A stretch of 64,000 bases of DNA from Asanoa hainanensis (GTDB lineage: Bacteria; Actinomycetota; Actinomycetes; Mycobacteriales; Micromonosporaceae). Position 1 is the stretch's first letter, and each line of letters begins with the position of its first letter. The notes under the pieces were generated by a model, which did not search any database, was not told the origin of the DNA, and saw nothing but the letters and a program-made list of their open reading frames with translations. The position numbers and the translations under genes were made by a program. Below, piece by piece: positions 46,660-55,332 of the stretch. The stretch spans positions 520,189-584,188 of the forward strand of contig NZ_FZPH01000004.1 in assembly GCF_900188485.1 (NCBI RefSeq), written 5' to 3'.

Positions 46660-48087
46660 GTGGCGACGACCCGCCTGCCCAGTGCTGGCTTTTCGATCAC
46701 GATCCGGATCGGGGTGTTCGCCGACGCGTCGGCGATCGGCCGACTCACCACCTGCGTCGGGGAAGCCGGCGCCATCGTGACGGCGCTCGACGTCGTCGAC
46801 TCAGACCCCACGACCGTTGTCGTCGACCTCACCTGTGACACCGCCGACGCCACCCACGCCGACTCGGTGGTCAAGGCGCTCGAAGCGCTCGAAGGGGTCG
46901 ACGTCCGCAAGGTCTCCGACCGGACGTTCCTCCTCCACCTCGGCGGCAAGATCGAGGTGACGCCGAAGGTGGCGCTGCGCAACCGGGACGAGCTCTCCCG
47001 CGCGTACACGCCGGGTGTGGCCCGGGTCTGTCTCGCGATCGCCGAGAACCCCGCCGATGCCCGCCGGTTGACGATCAAGCGCAACACGGTCGCGGTCGTG
47101 ACCGACGGTTCGGCCGTGCTGGGTCTGGGCAACCTCGGGCCCGCCGCCTCGCTGCCGGTGATGGAGGGCAAGGCCGCGCTGTTCAAGCGCTTCGGCGGGG
47201 TCGACGCCTGGCCGGTCGTGCTGGACACCCAGGACACCGACGAGATCGTGCGGATCGTGCAGGCGATCGCGCCGGCCTATGGCGGGATCAACCTGGAGGA
47301 CATCGCGGCACCGCGCTGCTTCGAGATCGAGGAGCGGCTGCGGGAGCTGCTGGACATTCCGGTCTTCCACGACGATCAGCACGGCACGGCGATCTGTGTG
47401 CTGGCCGCGCTGACCAACGCGCTGCGCGTCGTCGGCAAGCGGATGCAGGACGTCCGGGTCGTCGTCAGCGGCGCCGGTGCGGCCGGCACCGCGATCATGA
47501 AGCTGCTGCTCCGGCAGGGCGTGGGCGACATCATCGCGTACGACCGGCCCGGGGTGCTGCACGCCGGCCTGAAGGATCTGCCCGCGTCGTGGCAGTGGCT
47601 GGTCGAGCACACGAACCGCGACGGCTACCAGGGCGATCTTTCCGGGGCGCTGCGGGGCGCGGACGTCTTCATCGGCGTCAGCGCGCCCAACCTGCTGACC
47701 GGCGACGACATCGCGGGCATGGCCGAGAACTCGATCGTGTTCGCGCTGGCCAACCCGGACCCAGAGGTCGACCCGCGCGAGGCCCGGAAGTATGCCGCCG
47801 TCGTCGCCACGGGCCGCTCCGACCAGCCGAACCAGATCAACAACGTGCTGGCGTTCCCGGGCGTCTTCCGCGGCATGCTCGACGCGCACGCGGAGGAGTT
47901 CACGGAGGAAATGGCGATCGCCGCGGCCCGTGCCATCGCGGACGTGGTGGGCGAGGACAAGATCAATCCGACGGTGATCGTGCCCAGCGTGTTCGACGCT
48001 CGCGTGGCGGTGGCTGTTGCGGCCGCGGTGCGGGCTGCGGCTCAGAGCAGTGCGGCTATTGCCGCGGTTGACACTTCCGCGCCTTAG
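46660..48087 (+). CDS. NAD-dependent malic enzyme with N-terminal ACT domain
   Basis: This 475-residue enzyme has an ACT-like regulatory domain (about residues 10-90, SITIRIGVFADASAIGRLTT), then the malic enzyme fold: ELSRAYTPGVARVC, AYGGINLEDIAAPRCFEIE (metal-binding Glu/Asp), FHDDQHGTAI, VVSGAGAAGTAIMKLL (NAD site) and ANPDPEVDP. It decarboxylates malate to pyruvate. An ACT domain on malic enzyme suggests control by a small molecule, perhaps an amino acid. GTG 46660 follows GGAGG. Tandem repeats and a giant hairpin follow. Confidence 0.93.
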   Translation: MATTRLPSAGFSITIRIGVFADASAIGRLTTCVGEAGAIVTALDVVDSDPTTVVVDLTCDTADATHADSVVKALEALEGVDVRKVSDRTFLLHLGGKIEVTPKVALRNRDELSRAYTPGVARVCLAIAENPADARRLTIKRNTVAVVTDGSAVLGLGNLGPAASLPVMEGKAALFKRFGGVDAWPVVLDTQDTDEIVRIVQAIAPAYGGINLEDIAAPRCFEIEERLRELLDIPVFHDDQHGTAICVLAALTNALRVVGKRMQDVRVVVSGAGAAGTAIMKLLLRQGVGDIIAYDRPGVLHAGLKDLPASWQWLVEHTNRDGYQGDLSGALRGADVFIGVSAPNLLTGDDIAGMAENSIVFALANPDPEVDPREARKYAAVVATGRSDQPNQINNVLAFPGVFRGMLDAHAEEFTEEMAIAAARAIADVVGEDKINPTVIVPSVFDARVAVAVAAAVRAAAQSSAAIAAVDTSAP

Positions 48088-48209
48088 GTCCCGGGTTCGC
48101 GGTGGTCCGGACCGTCGCTCCCGCCGGGCAAGCCTTGTTCGTCGTTGGTCGCGGTCGTTGGACGCGGTCCGGGGTCACGGCCAGGTTTCGGTTGGGCGCG
48201 GCCTCGGAT

Positions 48210-48365
48210 CCGGACCATCGCCGCGGCGACGCCGTCGCTCGGCCACGCGGCCCCCGCGAACCCGGACCATCACCGCGACCACACCCTCGCTCGGCCACGC
48301 GGCCCCCGCGAACCCGGACCATCACCACGACCACACCCTCGCTCGGCCACGCGGCCCCCGCGAAC
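48210..48365. repeat. Three exact-length 52-bp tandem repeats
   Basis: Units at 48210-48261, 48262-48313 and 48314-48365 share CCGGACCATC(G/A)CC...GCTCGGCCACGCGG and CCCCCGCGAAC. Units 2 and 3 differ at a single base by eye; unit 1 is more diverged at its left end. Confidence 0.85.
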
Positions 48366-48466
48366 CATCAACACGGCCAGGTCGTCGGTTGGCGCGGCTT
48401 TGGGCCGTCCCACGACCGGTTGCCGTTCGCGTGGCAGGGGGTCGCGCATTTGTAGGTTGCGGTCTT

Positions 48467-48549
48467 GGGCGGGGGAGGATGTCGTGCGCAGTGCCTAGGC
48501 GCAAAGGGCGCGCCTCTTATGGCTTTGCGCACGACATCCTCCCCCGCCC
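48467..48549. repeat. Large perfect inverted repeat (24-bp arms, 35-bp loop)
   Basis: The left arm 48467-48490 starts GGGCGGGGGAGGATG and ends CGTGCGCA; the right arm 48526-48549 is its exact reverse complement. The loop contains a smaller inner stem (AGGCGC...GCGCCT). The arms continue outward imperfectly (GTAGGTTG / GACCTACG). It could be a non-autonomous palindromic element or a structured RNA or terminator. Confidence 0.85.
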
Positions 48550-49318
48550 TGACCTACGCCAGCCTGCCGACTGCGATTTCTGCCGTGGGACACAGTCCAT
48601 TGGCTGATCTTCGCTGGGGTTGACCATGCTGTTGGCTGGGGTATGGCGGCGTTCGGATGGCTTCCTTCGGCACGCGTCGCTTGGCCGAGACGACTGATTC
48701 GGCGGTGCGGGCCCCTCCGCTTGGCCCGCCGCCGATGACCCGGGGCGCCCGGCCGGTTGGCTTGCCGCGGCTCAGCTCGCGTTTGAGGACACTTTGGATT
48801 GCATCCTCGTTCGCCTCCGGGCGGGGTGCTGGGCGGGGCAAAGGGTCTGGGCGGCGCGGCGCGTGCAGGGCGTCGGAGATGCGTGTAAGCCACCTGGTCG
48901 AGCTGGTCCACGACGTTCCATGCAAGCAGCCGTTGCTGGTAGTCGGCGGGCCGAGGTTCGACGAGTTTGTGCGATCAGCTCGCTCGGCCTGGGAGCGCGG
49001 CAATGGCGTATCCGCGCGCTGCGGGACGCCTTCTGGCACTCGCCTTCGTCGTCGCGGCGGTAACGGCGGCGGCCATGCACCTACGTTCTGCTCGACGGGC
49101 GGGCTACGTCCGCACGCCTCGCGCGCACCTCCCGCGTTCTTGGCCGTTGGTGTCATCGGTCTGTGTCCAGCTGGCCGCTTCACCCGAGCAAGATCAACTG
49201 TCGGGTGGAGTTCGATGCCTCACTGGGCCGGTCCTGCCCGCGCCGTGCAGTCCGTCGGTGGCTTCATCGCGGCGCGACGGATTTGGCGCGGGCCGGACGG
49301 GCTCGCGTGGGTAGCTGG

Positions 49319-50584
49319 TTAGGCGGTCGGAAGGGTTTCGCCTGTGGCTACCAGGACGGCTGGGCCCGTGAAGACGCAGGTTTGGCCGTCCAGGGCGACC
49401 GTTAGCCGGCCCCCGGGTACGTCCACCGCTACCACGCCCGTCTGCTTGCCCGCGTCGCGTAGGGCGACCGCCGCTACCGCGATCGCGCCCGAGCCGCAGG
49501 ACAGGGTTTCGCCTGAGCCGCGCTCGTAGACCCGCATCGCGACGTGCGCGTCCACTCCCACCGGGACCGGGCGCTTGTCGACGGCGATGTGGCCGAACTC
49601 CCCGCCTCGGCGGTCGACGGCGATGTGGCCGCGGTCCGGCTGAGTCGGCGGCGGCGAGTCGACGGCGATGTGACCCTGCTCGCGCCGATCAGCCGGCGGG
49701 GTGTCCATCGCGATGTGACCGCGCTCCGGTCGGCCCGCCGGCGGCGAGTCGACAGCGATATGACCCTGCTCCCGCCGATCAACCGGCGGCGAGTCCACGG
49801 CGATGTGGCCACGGTCCGGGCTGTCCACCGGCGGCGAGTCCACCGCGATGTGACCCTGCTCCCGCCGGTCCGCCTGCGGCGAGTCCACGGCGATGTGACC
49901 GCGATCCGGGCCGTCCACCGGCGGCGAGTCCACCGCGATGTGACCGCGGTCTGGGCCGGGGCGGCGGTCTACCGCGATGTGGCCGAAGGTGGCTGACTCG
50001 CTGCCGCCCGGTACGACGAACTCGACGTTGACGCCCGTCGGGAAGGCGGCCCGGTCGTACGACGGGGCCGTGGTCAGGTCCAGGTCTCCTAGCGACATGC
50101 CCGACGGCAGGGCGCAGACCAGGTGGGGGTTGCCGACGTCTACTGACGTGCCGGTGAAGGTCAGGCCGTTGACGGTGGCGGTGGAACCCGGGCCCACGCG
50201 CGGGAGCGGAAGGATCACCGAGACCTCGGTCGGGGTGACCGTGGCCTGGACCACGCCCGCGCGGGTGGCGATCGGGAACGTCGCTCCGTCGACCAGGGCC
50301 TCCGTGGCCAGGAAGCGGGCGAAGACGCGTACGCCGTTGCCGCACATCTCGGCGATGGAGCCGTCGGCGTTCCAGTAGTCCATGAACCACTCGGCCTCGC
50401 CGGCCAGGTCGACCGCGTGGGGGTGCTTGGCCGCGCGGACCACCCGTAGGACGCCGTCGGCGCCGATCCCGAAGCGGCGGTCGCACAGTGCCGCCACCGT
50501 CTCCGGTGTCAGGCCCAGCACGCCGTCCGGGTCCGGGAGGATCACGAAGTCGTTGCCGGTGCCGTGCCCCTTGACGAACCGCAC
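49319..50584 (-). CDS. dapF: Diaminopimelate epimerase with a ten-copy internal repeat insertion
   Basis: This enzyme interconverts LL- and meso-diaminopimelate for lysine and peptidoglycan. It begins MRFVKGHGTGNDFVILPD, keeps the first catalytic Cys in NADGSIAEMCGNGVR, the GNPHLV motif and the second catalytic Cys in SGETLSCGSGA. Between NVEFVVPGGSES and DAHVAMRVYERG, however, residues about 201-344 consist of ten GHIAVD repeats, mostly 15 residues (GHIAVDSPPVDRREQ type). The total is 421 residues instead of about 280. The insertion keeps the frame. GTG 50584 gives the conserved start with AAGGGGG upstream. It is 44 bp downstream of miaA on the same strand. Confidence 0.93.
   Translation of the reverse strand: MRFVKGHGTGNDFVILPDPDGVLGLTPETVAALCDRRFGIGADGVLRVVRAAKHPHAVDLAGEAEWFMDYWNADGSIAEMCGNGVRVFARFLATEALVDGATFPIATRAGVVQATVTPTEVSVILPLPRVGPGSTATVNGLTFTGTSVDVGNPHLVCALPSGMSLGDLDLTTAPSYDRAAFPTGVNVEFVVPGGSESATFGHIAVDRRPGPDRGHIAVDSPPVDGPDRGHIAVDSPQADRREQGHIAVDSPPVDSPDRGHIAVDSPPVDRREQGHIAVDSPPAGRPERGHIAMDTPPADRREQGHIAVDSPPPTQPDRGHIAVDRRGGEFGHIAVDKRPVPVGVDAHVAMRVYERGSGETLSCGSGAIAVAAVALRDAGKQTGVVAVDVPGGRLTVALDGQTCVFTGPAVLVATGETLPTA
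49577..49984 (-). repeat. In-frame 45-bp minisatellite inside dapF
   Basis: Ten units, each encoding GHIAVD plus about nine variable residues; most are exactly 45 bp. Two linker types, ending PDR/PER or RREQ, alternate over much of the array. Units are similar but not identical at the DNA level. Confidence 0.9.
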
Positions 50585-50628
50585 CACTGCCCCCTTGTCG
50601 AACCGCCCCCCAACAGATACGCCGACCA

Positions 50629-51546
50629 TCATGGCGCACCCGCCCGCTCCGCGTGGACCGCGTGCAGAGCCGTGGGGACCAGGGACGGGTCCGCGCCGTC
50701 CAGCCAGGTGATCCGCGGGTCGCGGCGGAACCAGGTGCGCTGGCGGCGGACGAAGCGCCGGGTCGCCCGGATCGTCTCGTCGTGCGCTTCCTGTTCCGTC
50801 GACTCTCCGGCCAGAAACGCCAGGACCTGCTGGTATCCGAGTGCGCGGCTCGCCGTGCGGCCCTCGCGCAGGCCTTCCGCGACCAGGCCGCGGGTCTCCG
50901 CGACCAGGCCCGCCGACCACATGGCCGAGACCCGCGACGCCACTCGGGCATCAAGTGTCTCGCCGGCCACATCGACCCCAATCTGCACAGAGGGATAAAA
51001 CGGCACCGGCGCGGACGGCAGGGCGGCCGCGAACGGCTGGCCCGTGAGGGTGATCACCTCGAGCGCACGAACGATCCGGCGGCCGTTGGTCGGCAGGATT
51101 CGAGAGGCCGCGACAGGGTCCGCAGCGCGCAACCTCTCGTGCAGGGTCACCGCACCGACCGCCGCCAGCTCCGACTCCAGGGACGAGCGCAGCGCGGCGT
51201 CCGTACCCGGGAAGTCGAACTCCTCCAGAACCGCCCGCACGTAAAGGCCGGAGCCCCCGACCAGCAGCGGCACCCTGCCCCGGGCGAGGATGTCGTCGAT
51301 CGCGGAACGGGCCAGGCGCTGGTACTCGGCCACGCTCGCCGGCGAGGTCACGGGCCAGATGTCCAAGACGTGGTGCGGAATGCCCCGCCGCTCGCCGACA
51401 GGCAGCTTGGCGGTGCCGATGTCGAGACCGACGTAAAGCTGCATCGAGTCGGCGTTGACCACCTCGCCGCCGAGCTCCTCGGCGAGCGCCAGGCTGAGCG
51501 CGGTCTTGCCCGCGGCGGTCGGGCCGACCACAGCGACAACGGTCAT
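50629..51546 (-). CDS. miaA: tRNA dimethylallyltransferase
   Basis: This 305-residue enzyme adds an isopentenyl group to A37 of tRNAs reading UNN codons. It has the P-loop GPTAAGKTALSLAL, VNADSMQLYVGLDIGTAK, the substrate region VGGSGLYVRAVLE, NGRRIVRALEV and the C-terminal RATRRFVRRQRTWFRRD. ATG 51546 overlaps the upstream dioxygenase-like gene's stop (ATGA). The minus-strand order is dioxygenase-like, miaA, dapF. MiaB, encoded at 56972, methylthiolates the MiaA product. Confidence 0.95.
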   Translation of the reverse strand: MTVVAVVGPTAAGKTALSLALAEELGGEVVNADSMQLYVGLDIGTAKLPVGERRGIPHHVLDIWPVTSPASVAEYQRLARSAIDDILARGRVPLLVGGSGLYVRAVLEEFDFPGTDAALRSSLESELAAVGAVTLHERLRAADPVAASRILPTNGRRIVRALEVITLTGQPFAAALPSAPVPFYPSVQIGVDVAGETLDARVASRVSAMWSAGLVAETRGLVAEGLREGRTASRALGYQQVLAFLAGESTEQEAHDETIRATRRFVRRQRTWFRRDPRITWLDGADPSLVPTALHAVHAERAGAP

Positions 51547-52262
51547 GCCGGGGTCCAGCTGGCGACGAAGTACCCGACGCCGTACGGCGCGCCGTAGTAG
51601 GACAGGTCGCCCTGCCACGTGCCGCCGGCCGCGCCCACCGCCCCGGCCAGGGCCTGGAACGCCGGCCGCCCCGCCACGCCCAGCTCCGCGGAGACGGCCG
51701 GGTCGAGGTCGTGCAGGGCCGGCAGGTCGACCGCGGCCAGCGCCGCCGCCAGCGCGTCGTCGTACGGCTCCGCGCGCGGGTCGTCGTACCCCGGCGACTT
51801 CACGCCGCGCGACGCAGACCCGTCGCCCATCACGAGCAGCCCCCACGGGCCGTCGGGGGCGCAGCATTCGCCGAAGGCGCGGCACGCGTCGGGCGATGCG
51901 TCGGCGGCGATGCCCTGCATGTTGACCATGACCGGTTGCCGCGGCGGGTGTTGCCGCAACAGCCACGCGCCGATCACCAGGCTCAACGGCAACTCGCGGC
52001 TCTCCAGCGGGTCGTGCGGGCCGAGCGAGACGTCGAGGTCGACGCCCCACGGGCGCAGCGAGCCGCGCTGGGGCGGGTCATAGGACGTCATGGCCGAATC
52101 GGCACCGAACACCACGATCTGCCGCGCACCGGCCTGGCCCAGCGTCGTGACCGCGCTCGCGCAGGCGGAACGCAGGTCGTCGAGCTCGGCGGCGGCGGCG
52201 CCGGCCACCTCCGGGACGATCATGGGCGGATGAGGACAGACCGCGACAGCTACGAGGGTCAC
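51543..52262 (-). CDS. Class III extradiol-dioxygenase-like (MEMO-type) protein
   Basis: This 239-residue protein starts LVAVAVCPHPPMIVPEVAG (the CPHPP motif of class III extradiol dioxygenase-fold proteins) and has VVFGADSA, WGLLVMGDGSASRG and YDDALAAALAA, then a YYGAPYGVGYFVASW end. It is an actinobacterial family regularly placed next to miaA, of unknown reaction; the iron-binding His residues are only partly visible. GTG 52262 is chosen as the conserved start. Coupled to miaA by a 4-bp overlap. Confidence 0.82.
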   Translation of the reverse strand: MTLVAVAVCPHPPMIVPEVAGAAAAELDDLRSACASAVTTLGQAGARQIVVFGADSAMTSYDPPQRGSLRPWGVDLDVSLGPHDPLESRELPLSLVIGAWLLRQHPPRQPVMVNMQGIAADASPDACRAFGECCAPDGPWGLLVMGDGSASRGVKSPGYDDPRAEPYDDALAAALAAVDLPALHDLDPAVSAELGVAGRPAFQALAGAVGAAGGTWQGDLSYYGAPYGVGYFVASWTPA

Positions 52263-52462
52263 GGCATAACGGTATCGGGGGTGCGGTCCGTACCCGCCGG
52301 ATTCCCGCCCCGGTCTCCGTATGGTCACGGTCGCCAATAGGCACTCGACGCTGACGGGGTGGGACCTGTGACAATGCAGCGGTAACAATACTGCGCTATG
52401 GCGACGCCCGAAGGGTGCATTCCTTGCATTCCCGACGGAGTCGGACGAACGAGGATGGGCAG

Positions 52463-53671
52463 ATGAGCGACTGGACGGCCTTCGGACGCGTGGACGCGGA
52501 GGGCACGGTTTACGTCAAGACGGCCGATGGGGAGCGGGTGGTGGGCTCCTGGCAGGCCGGGTCGCCTGAGGAGGGCCTGGCCCACTTCGCCCGGCGGTTC
52601 GCCGACGTGGTCACCGAGGTCGACCTGGTGCAGGCCCGGATGGGCTCCGGGGCCGCCGACGCGGCGCACTCCCTCGCCACGATCCGCCGCATCCGCGCCT
52701 CGCTGCCGGAAGCGCACGTCGTCGGCGACATCGACGGGCTCGTCGCCCGGCTCGACAAGCTGGCCGAGTCCGCCGAGGCGAAGGCCGGCGAGGCCCGTGC
52801 CGCCCGGGAGACCGCCCGGGCCGAGGCGCTGGTCCGCAAGACGCAACTCGTCGAAGAGGCCGAGAAGATCGCCGCCGAGTCCACCGGCTGGAAGTCCGCC
52901 GGCGACCGGCTCAAGGAGATCCTCGACGAGTGGAAGACGATCCGCGGCGTCGACAAGAAGTCCGACGGTGAGCTGTGGAAGCGTTTCGCGGCCGCCCGGG
53001 ACGGCTTCACCCGCCGCCGCGGCGCGCACTTCGCGACCCTCGACGCCCAGCGCAAGACGGCGCAGACGGCCAAGGAAGACCTGGTCACCGAGGCGGAGTC
53101 GCTGCAGGAGTCAACCGACTGGGGCCCCACCGCCGCCCGGCTCAAGGACCTGATGACCGAGTGGAAGGCGGCGCCGCGCGCCTCGAAGGAGGCCGAGCAG
53201 CGCCTCTGGGAGAGGTTCCGCGCCGCCCAGGACGCCTTCTTCACCAACCGCAGCGCCGTGTTCAGCGCCCGCGACGCCGAGCAGCGCGGCAACCTGGAGC
53301 GCAAGCAGGCGCTGGTCACCGAGGCCGAGTCGATCGACGTCGACTCCGACCCGCGGGCCGCGCAGGCGAAGCTCCGCGACATCCAGGCCCAGTGGCACGA
53401 CGCGGGCCGGGTTTCCCGCGACGACGCCGCCAAACTCGACCGCCGCATCCGCGCGGTGGAGGAGAAGGTCCGGCTCGCGATGGACTCCGCGTGGCGCCGC
53501 ACCGAGCCGTCCGCCAACCCGCTGCTGGTCCAGATGCGCGAGCAGGTCGCCGAGGCCGAGCAGCGCCTCGAACGCGCCCGCAACGCCGGCGACGCCAAGC
53601 GCATCCGCGAGGCCGAGAACGCCCTCAACCAGAAGCGCCAGTTCCTCAACCTCGCAGAGCAAGCCAGCTAA
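52463..53671 (+). CDS. DUF349 domain protein
   Basis: This 402-residue, highly charged, almost wholly helical protein has three or more DUF349 repeats, each around a Trp (ESTGWKSAGDRLKEILDEWK, QESTDWGPTAARLKDLMTEW, DIQAQWHDAG). The short N-terminal domain (TAFGRVDAEGTVYVKTADGE, GSPEEGLAHFARRF) is typical of actinobacterial members. DUF349 proteins are long coiled-coil rods of uncertain function; the RNA-chaperone-linked member YccA/YjjK-like relations are not established. ATG 52463. It is divergent from the dioxygenase-miaA-dapF operon. Confidence 0.88.
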   Translation: MSDWTAFGRVDAEGTVYVKTADGERVVGSWQAGSPEEGLAHFARRFADVVTEVDLVQARMGSGAADAAHSLATIRRIRASLPEAHVVGDIDGLVARLDKLAESAEAKAGEARAARETARAEALVRKTQLVEEAEKIAAESTGWKSAGDRLKEILDEWKTIRGVDKKSDGELWKRFAAARDGFTRRRGAHFATLDAQRKTAQTAKEDLVTEAESLQESTDWGPTAARLKDLMTEWKAAPRASKEAEQRLWERFRAAQDAFFTNRSAVFSARDAEQRGNLERKQALVTEAESIDVDSDPRAAQAKLRDIQAQWHDAGRVSRDDAAKLDRRIRAVEEKVRLAMDSAWRRTEPSANPLLVQMREQVAEAEQRLERARNAGDAKRIREAENALNQKRQFLNLAEQAS

Positions 53672-53749
53672 ATCCTTAAGGACAAATCTTGGTCCCGGGC
53701 CCAGGGGGATCTGCCAGGCAAGATCAAGGTCTATTTCAGACCTAAGGCT

Positions 53750-53850
53750 TGGTCCCGGGTCCGCGGTGGCCCGGACCGTTGCTCCCGCCGGAGAACGGGC
53801 CGGGCCCTAGGGGGCCCGTCCCTGCCAGGTCCGCAGTGGGTCAGCGGACC
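53750..53850. repeat. Dispersed intergenic repeat, family A
   Basis: GGTCCGCGGTGGCCCGGACCGTTGCTCCCGCCGG, a GGGCC...GGCCC hairpin and CCTGCCAGGTCCGC follow in order. This is the most complete version in plus orientation and allows the other copies to be aligned. Confidence 0.7.
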
Positions 53851-53956
53851 CACAAAGAATTGTCGGTGGTGGCTGGCACACTCCGTGCATGAGCTACGAC
53901 TTAGCGGCACGGACCCGCGGCCCGCCCGGCACCGCGCAACTGTCGTCTGGCCTGCC

Positions 53957-54364
53957 AGCGCGGCACCTCGAGCCGTGACGCGTAGTGGTTGGCCGCTTGG
54001 CAGCGCGGCACTATGAGCCGTGACGCATAGCGGTTGGCTGGACCGCCCACGCGCCGCCTCAAGCTGCGACGCGAAGCGGTTGATCGCACCAAACGCGGCA
54101 CGCCAACGGCAACGCGAAGCGGTCGACCGCACACCAAACGCGGCACGCCAACGGCGACGCGAAGCGGTTGACCGCACCGCAAGGCCACGACAACCGGCGA
54201 CGCGACGCGAAGCGAAGCGGTTGACTGCACCGCAACGCAGCACCTCAAGCCGCGACGCGGACCGCTTGCCCGCACCGCAACACGCCACGTCAACCGGCGA
54301 CGCCAAGCGGTTGGCCGCAACGCGGGCAGGGGCACGTCAGCTGGTGACGCGTAGCGGTTGGCTG
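53957..54364. repeat. About nine tandem repeats of ~44 bp
   Basis: Units share CGCGGCAC(G/C)(C/T)CAA...GCGACGCGAAGCGGTTG(A/G)CCGCACC. Length varies (about 40-50 bp) and some carry internal GCGAAGC duplications. The right-hand unit runs into the 3' end of the DUF4262 gene and supplies its last codons and stop. Confidence 0.75.
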
Positions 54365-55197
54365 GTGCGCCAGGCTGCGGTGCTTTCGGTGCGTTGCGGG
54401 TCCGACGACGGTGTGCGTTGCCAGGTGCCGTCGGTGGCGAGGGTGGCTACGTGGCCGGTGGGGAGGTCCGAGAGCGCGTTCAGTGACGGGTGCTGTTCGA
54501 CGGCGTGGCCCAGGTAGGCCAGGCACAGGTCGTCTGCCGCGTAGCCGCGGGCGTCCAGCACGTCGAACCTGCCGTCGTCGAAGGCGACCACGGCCGGCGA
54601 GGTCCGTCCGGCCAGAAGGGAGCGTGTGGTCAGGGCCCAACTGTCCGGCTCGGCCGGCAGCGGGAAGTCGTTGCCGAACGTGCCTACGAGGCGCCAGCTT
54701 CCAGCCGGGTGTGCCGAGACCGGCAGCCAGCCGAACGCCTGCCGGGTGCGGCTGCTCACGGTGGCCTCGTCGTTCCACGGCCACCGGCCTGCACCATCCG
54801 GCCAGACGAGCTGCCAGACGGGGACGGACCAGCCGCCATAGAACCTGTAGGCCGTGCCGAACAGGGCGGCGCGCCAGGACTCGTCGACCGGGCGCAGCAT
54901 CGTCTCGTGGCCTTCGATGACGCCGGTGAACGGGGCTTCGGCGGCTGGCCAGCCGATGTCGCGCAGGCGTTCCACGCAGGTGTTGAGCCACAGCTGCATG
55001 TGTTCGCCGGCCAGGCCGAACATGACGATCTCGGGGATCTGGAAGGAGTGCCACAGACCGACCGTGTACGCGAAGTCGACCGTGCCCGGCACCAGCAGCG
55101 AACACCAACCGTGCTTCTCGACGGTCGCGATGGTTTCCGTGTCACGGCCGCGGCGGACCCCGCCGCAGATCACGCACGGGCAGGCGGGATCTTGCAC
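54337..55197 (-). CDS. DUF4262 domain protein
   Basis: This 286-residue protein starts with a CPCVICGG cluster, then EKHGWCSLLVP...FAYTVGLWHSFQIPEIVMFGL, the DUF4262 signature, followed by a second, less conserved half (residues about 150-286). DUF4262 proteins are found in many actinomycetes, sometimes with DNA-related toxins, with no known function. GTG 55197 starts VQDPACPCVIC; the frame is open further upstream. The C-terminus (SQPLRVTS) is encoded by the flanking 44-bp repeat array, so the end may be recently rebuilt. Confidence 0.75.
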   Translation of the reverse strand: MQDPACPCVICGGVRRGRDTETIATVEKHGWCSLLVPGTVDFAYTVGLWHSFQIPEIVMFGLAGEHMQLWLNTCVERLRDIGWPAAEAPFTGVIEGHETMLRPVDESWRAALFGTAYRFYGGWSVPVWQLVWPDGAGRWPWNDEATVSSRTRQAFGWLPVSAHPAGSWRLVGTFGNDFPLPAEPDSWALTTRSLLAGRTSPAVVAFDDGRFDVLDARGYAADDLCLAYLGHAVEQHPSLNALSDLPTGHVATLATDGTWQRTPSSDPQRTESTAAWRTSQPLRVTS

Positions 55198-55332
55198 GCG
55201 GGGATCGTACAACCCTTGACCAGACGCATCGATCGCGATCAGAATGGGCGGCGGAGCCAGGGCACGCACCGCGAGAGGCGCCGATGACGGCGCGCGCGGA
55301 ATTCGTACCCCCGCGAAATGGAGCCCTGGCAC

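Larger units (their letters stand above)
48088..49318. other. 1.2-kb gene-poor region: repeats, giant hairpin and possible decayed sequence
   Basis: The first 280 bp holds a family A-like segment and three 52-bp tandem repeats. At 48467-48549 lies a 24-bp perfect inverted repeat. From 48600 to 49318 both strands have long but unconvincing open frames; a plus-strand stretch (EMRVSHLVELVHDVPCKQ, VVGGPRFDEFVRSARSAW) looks faintly protein-like and could be a remnant, but I recognise no family and cannot define ends. Confidence 0.45.

Noticed and set aside
48210..48365. 52-bp repeats considered as a CRISPR
   Set aside because: The units abut directly without spacers, and there are only three.
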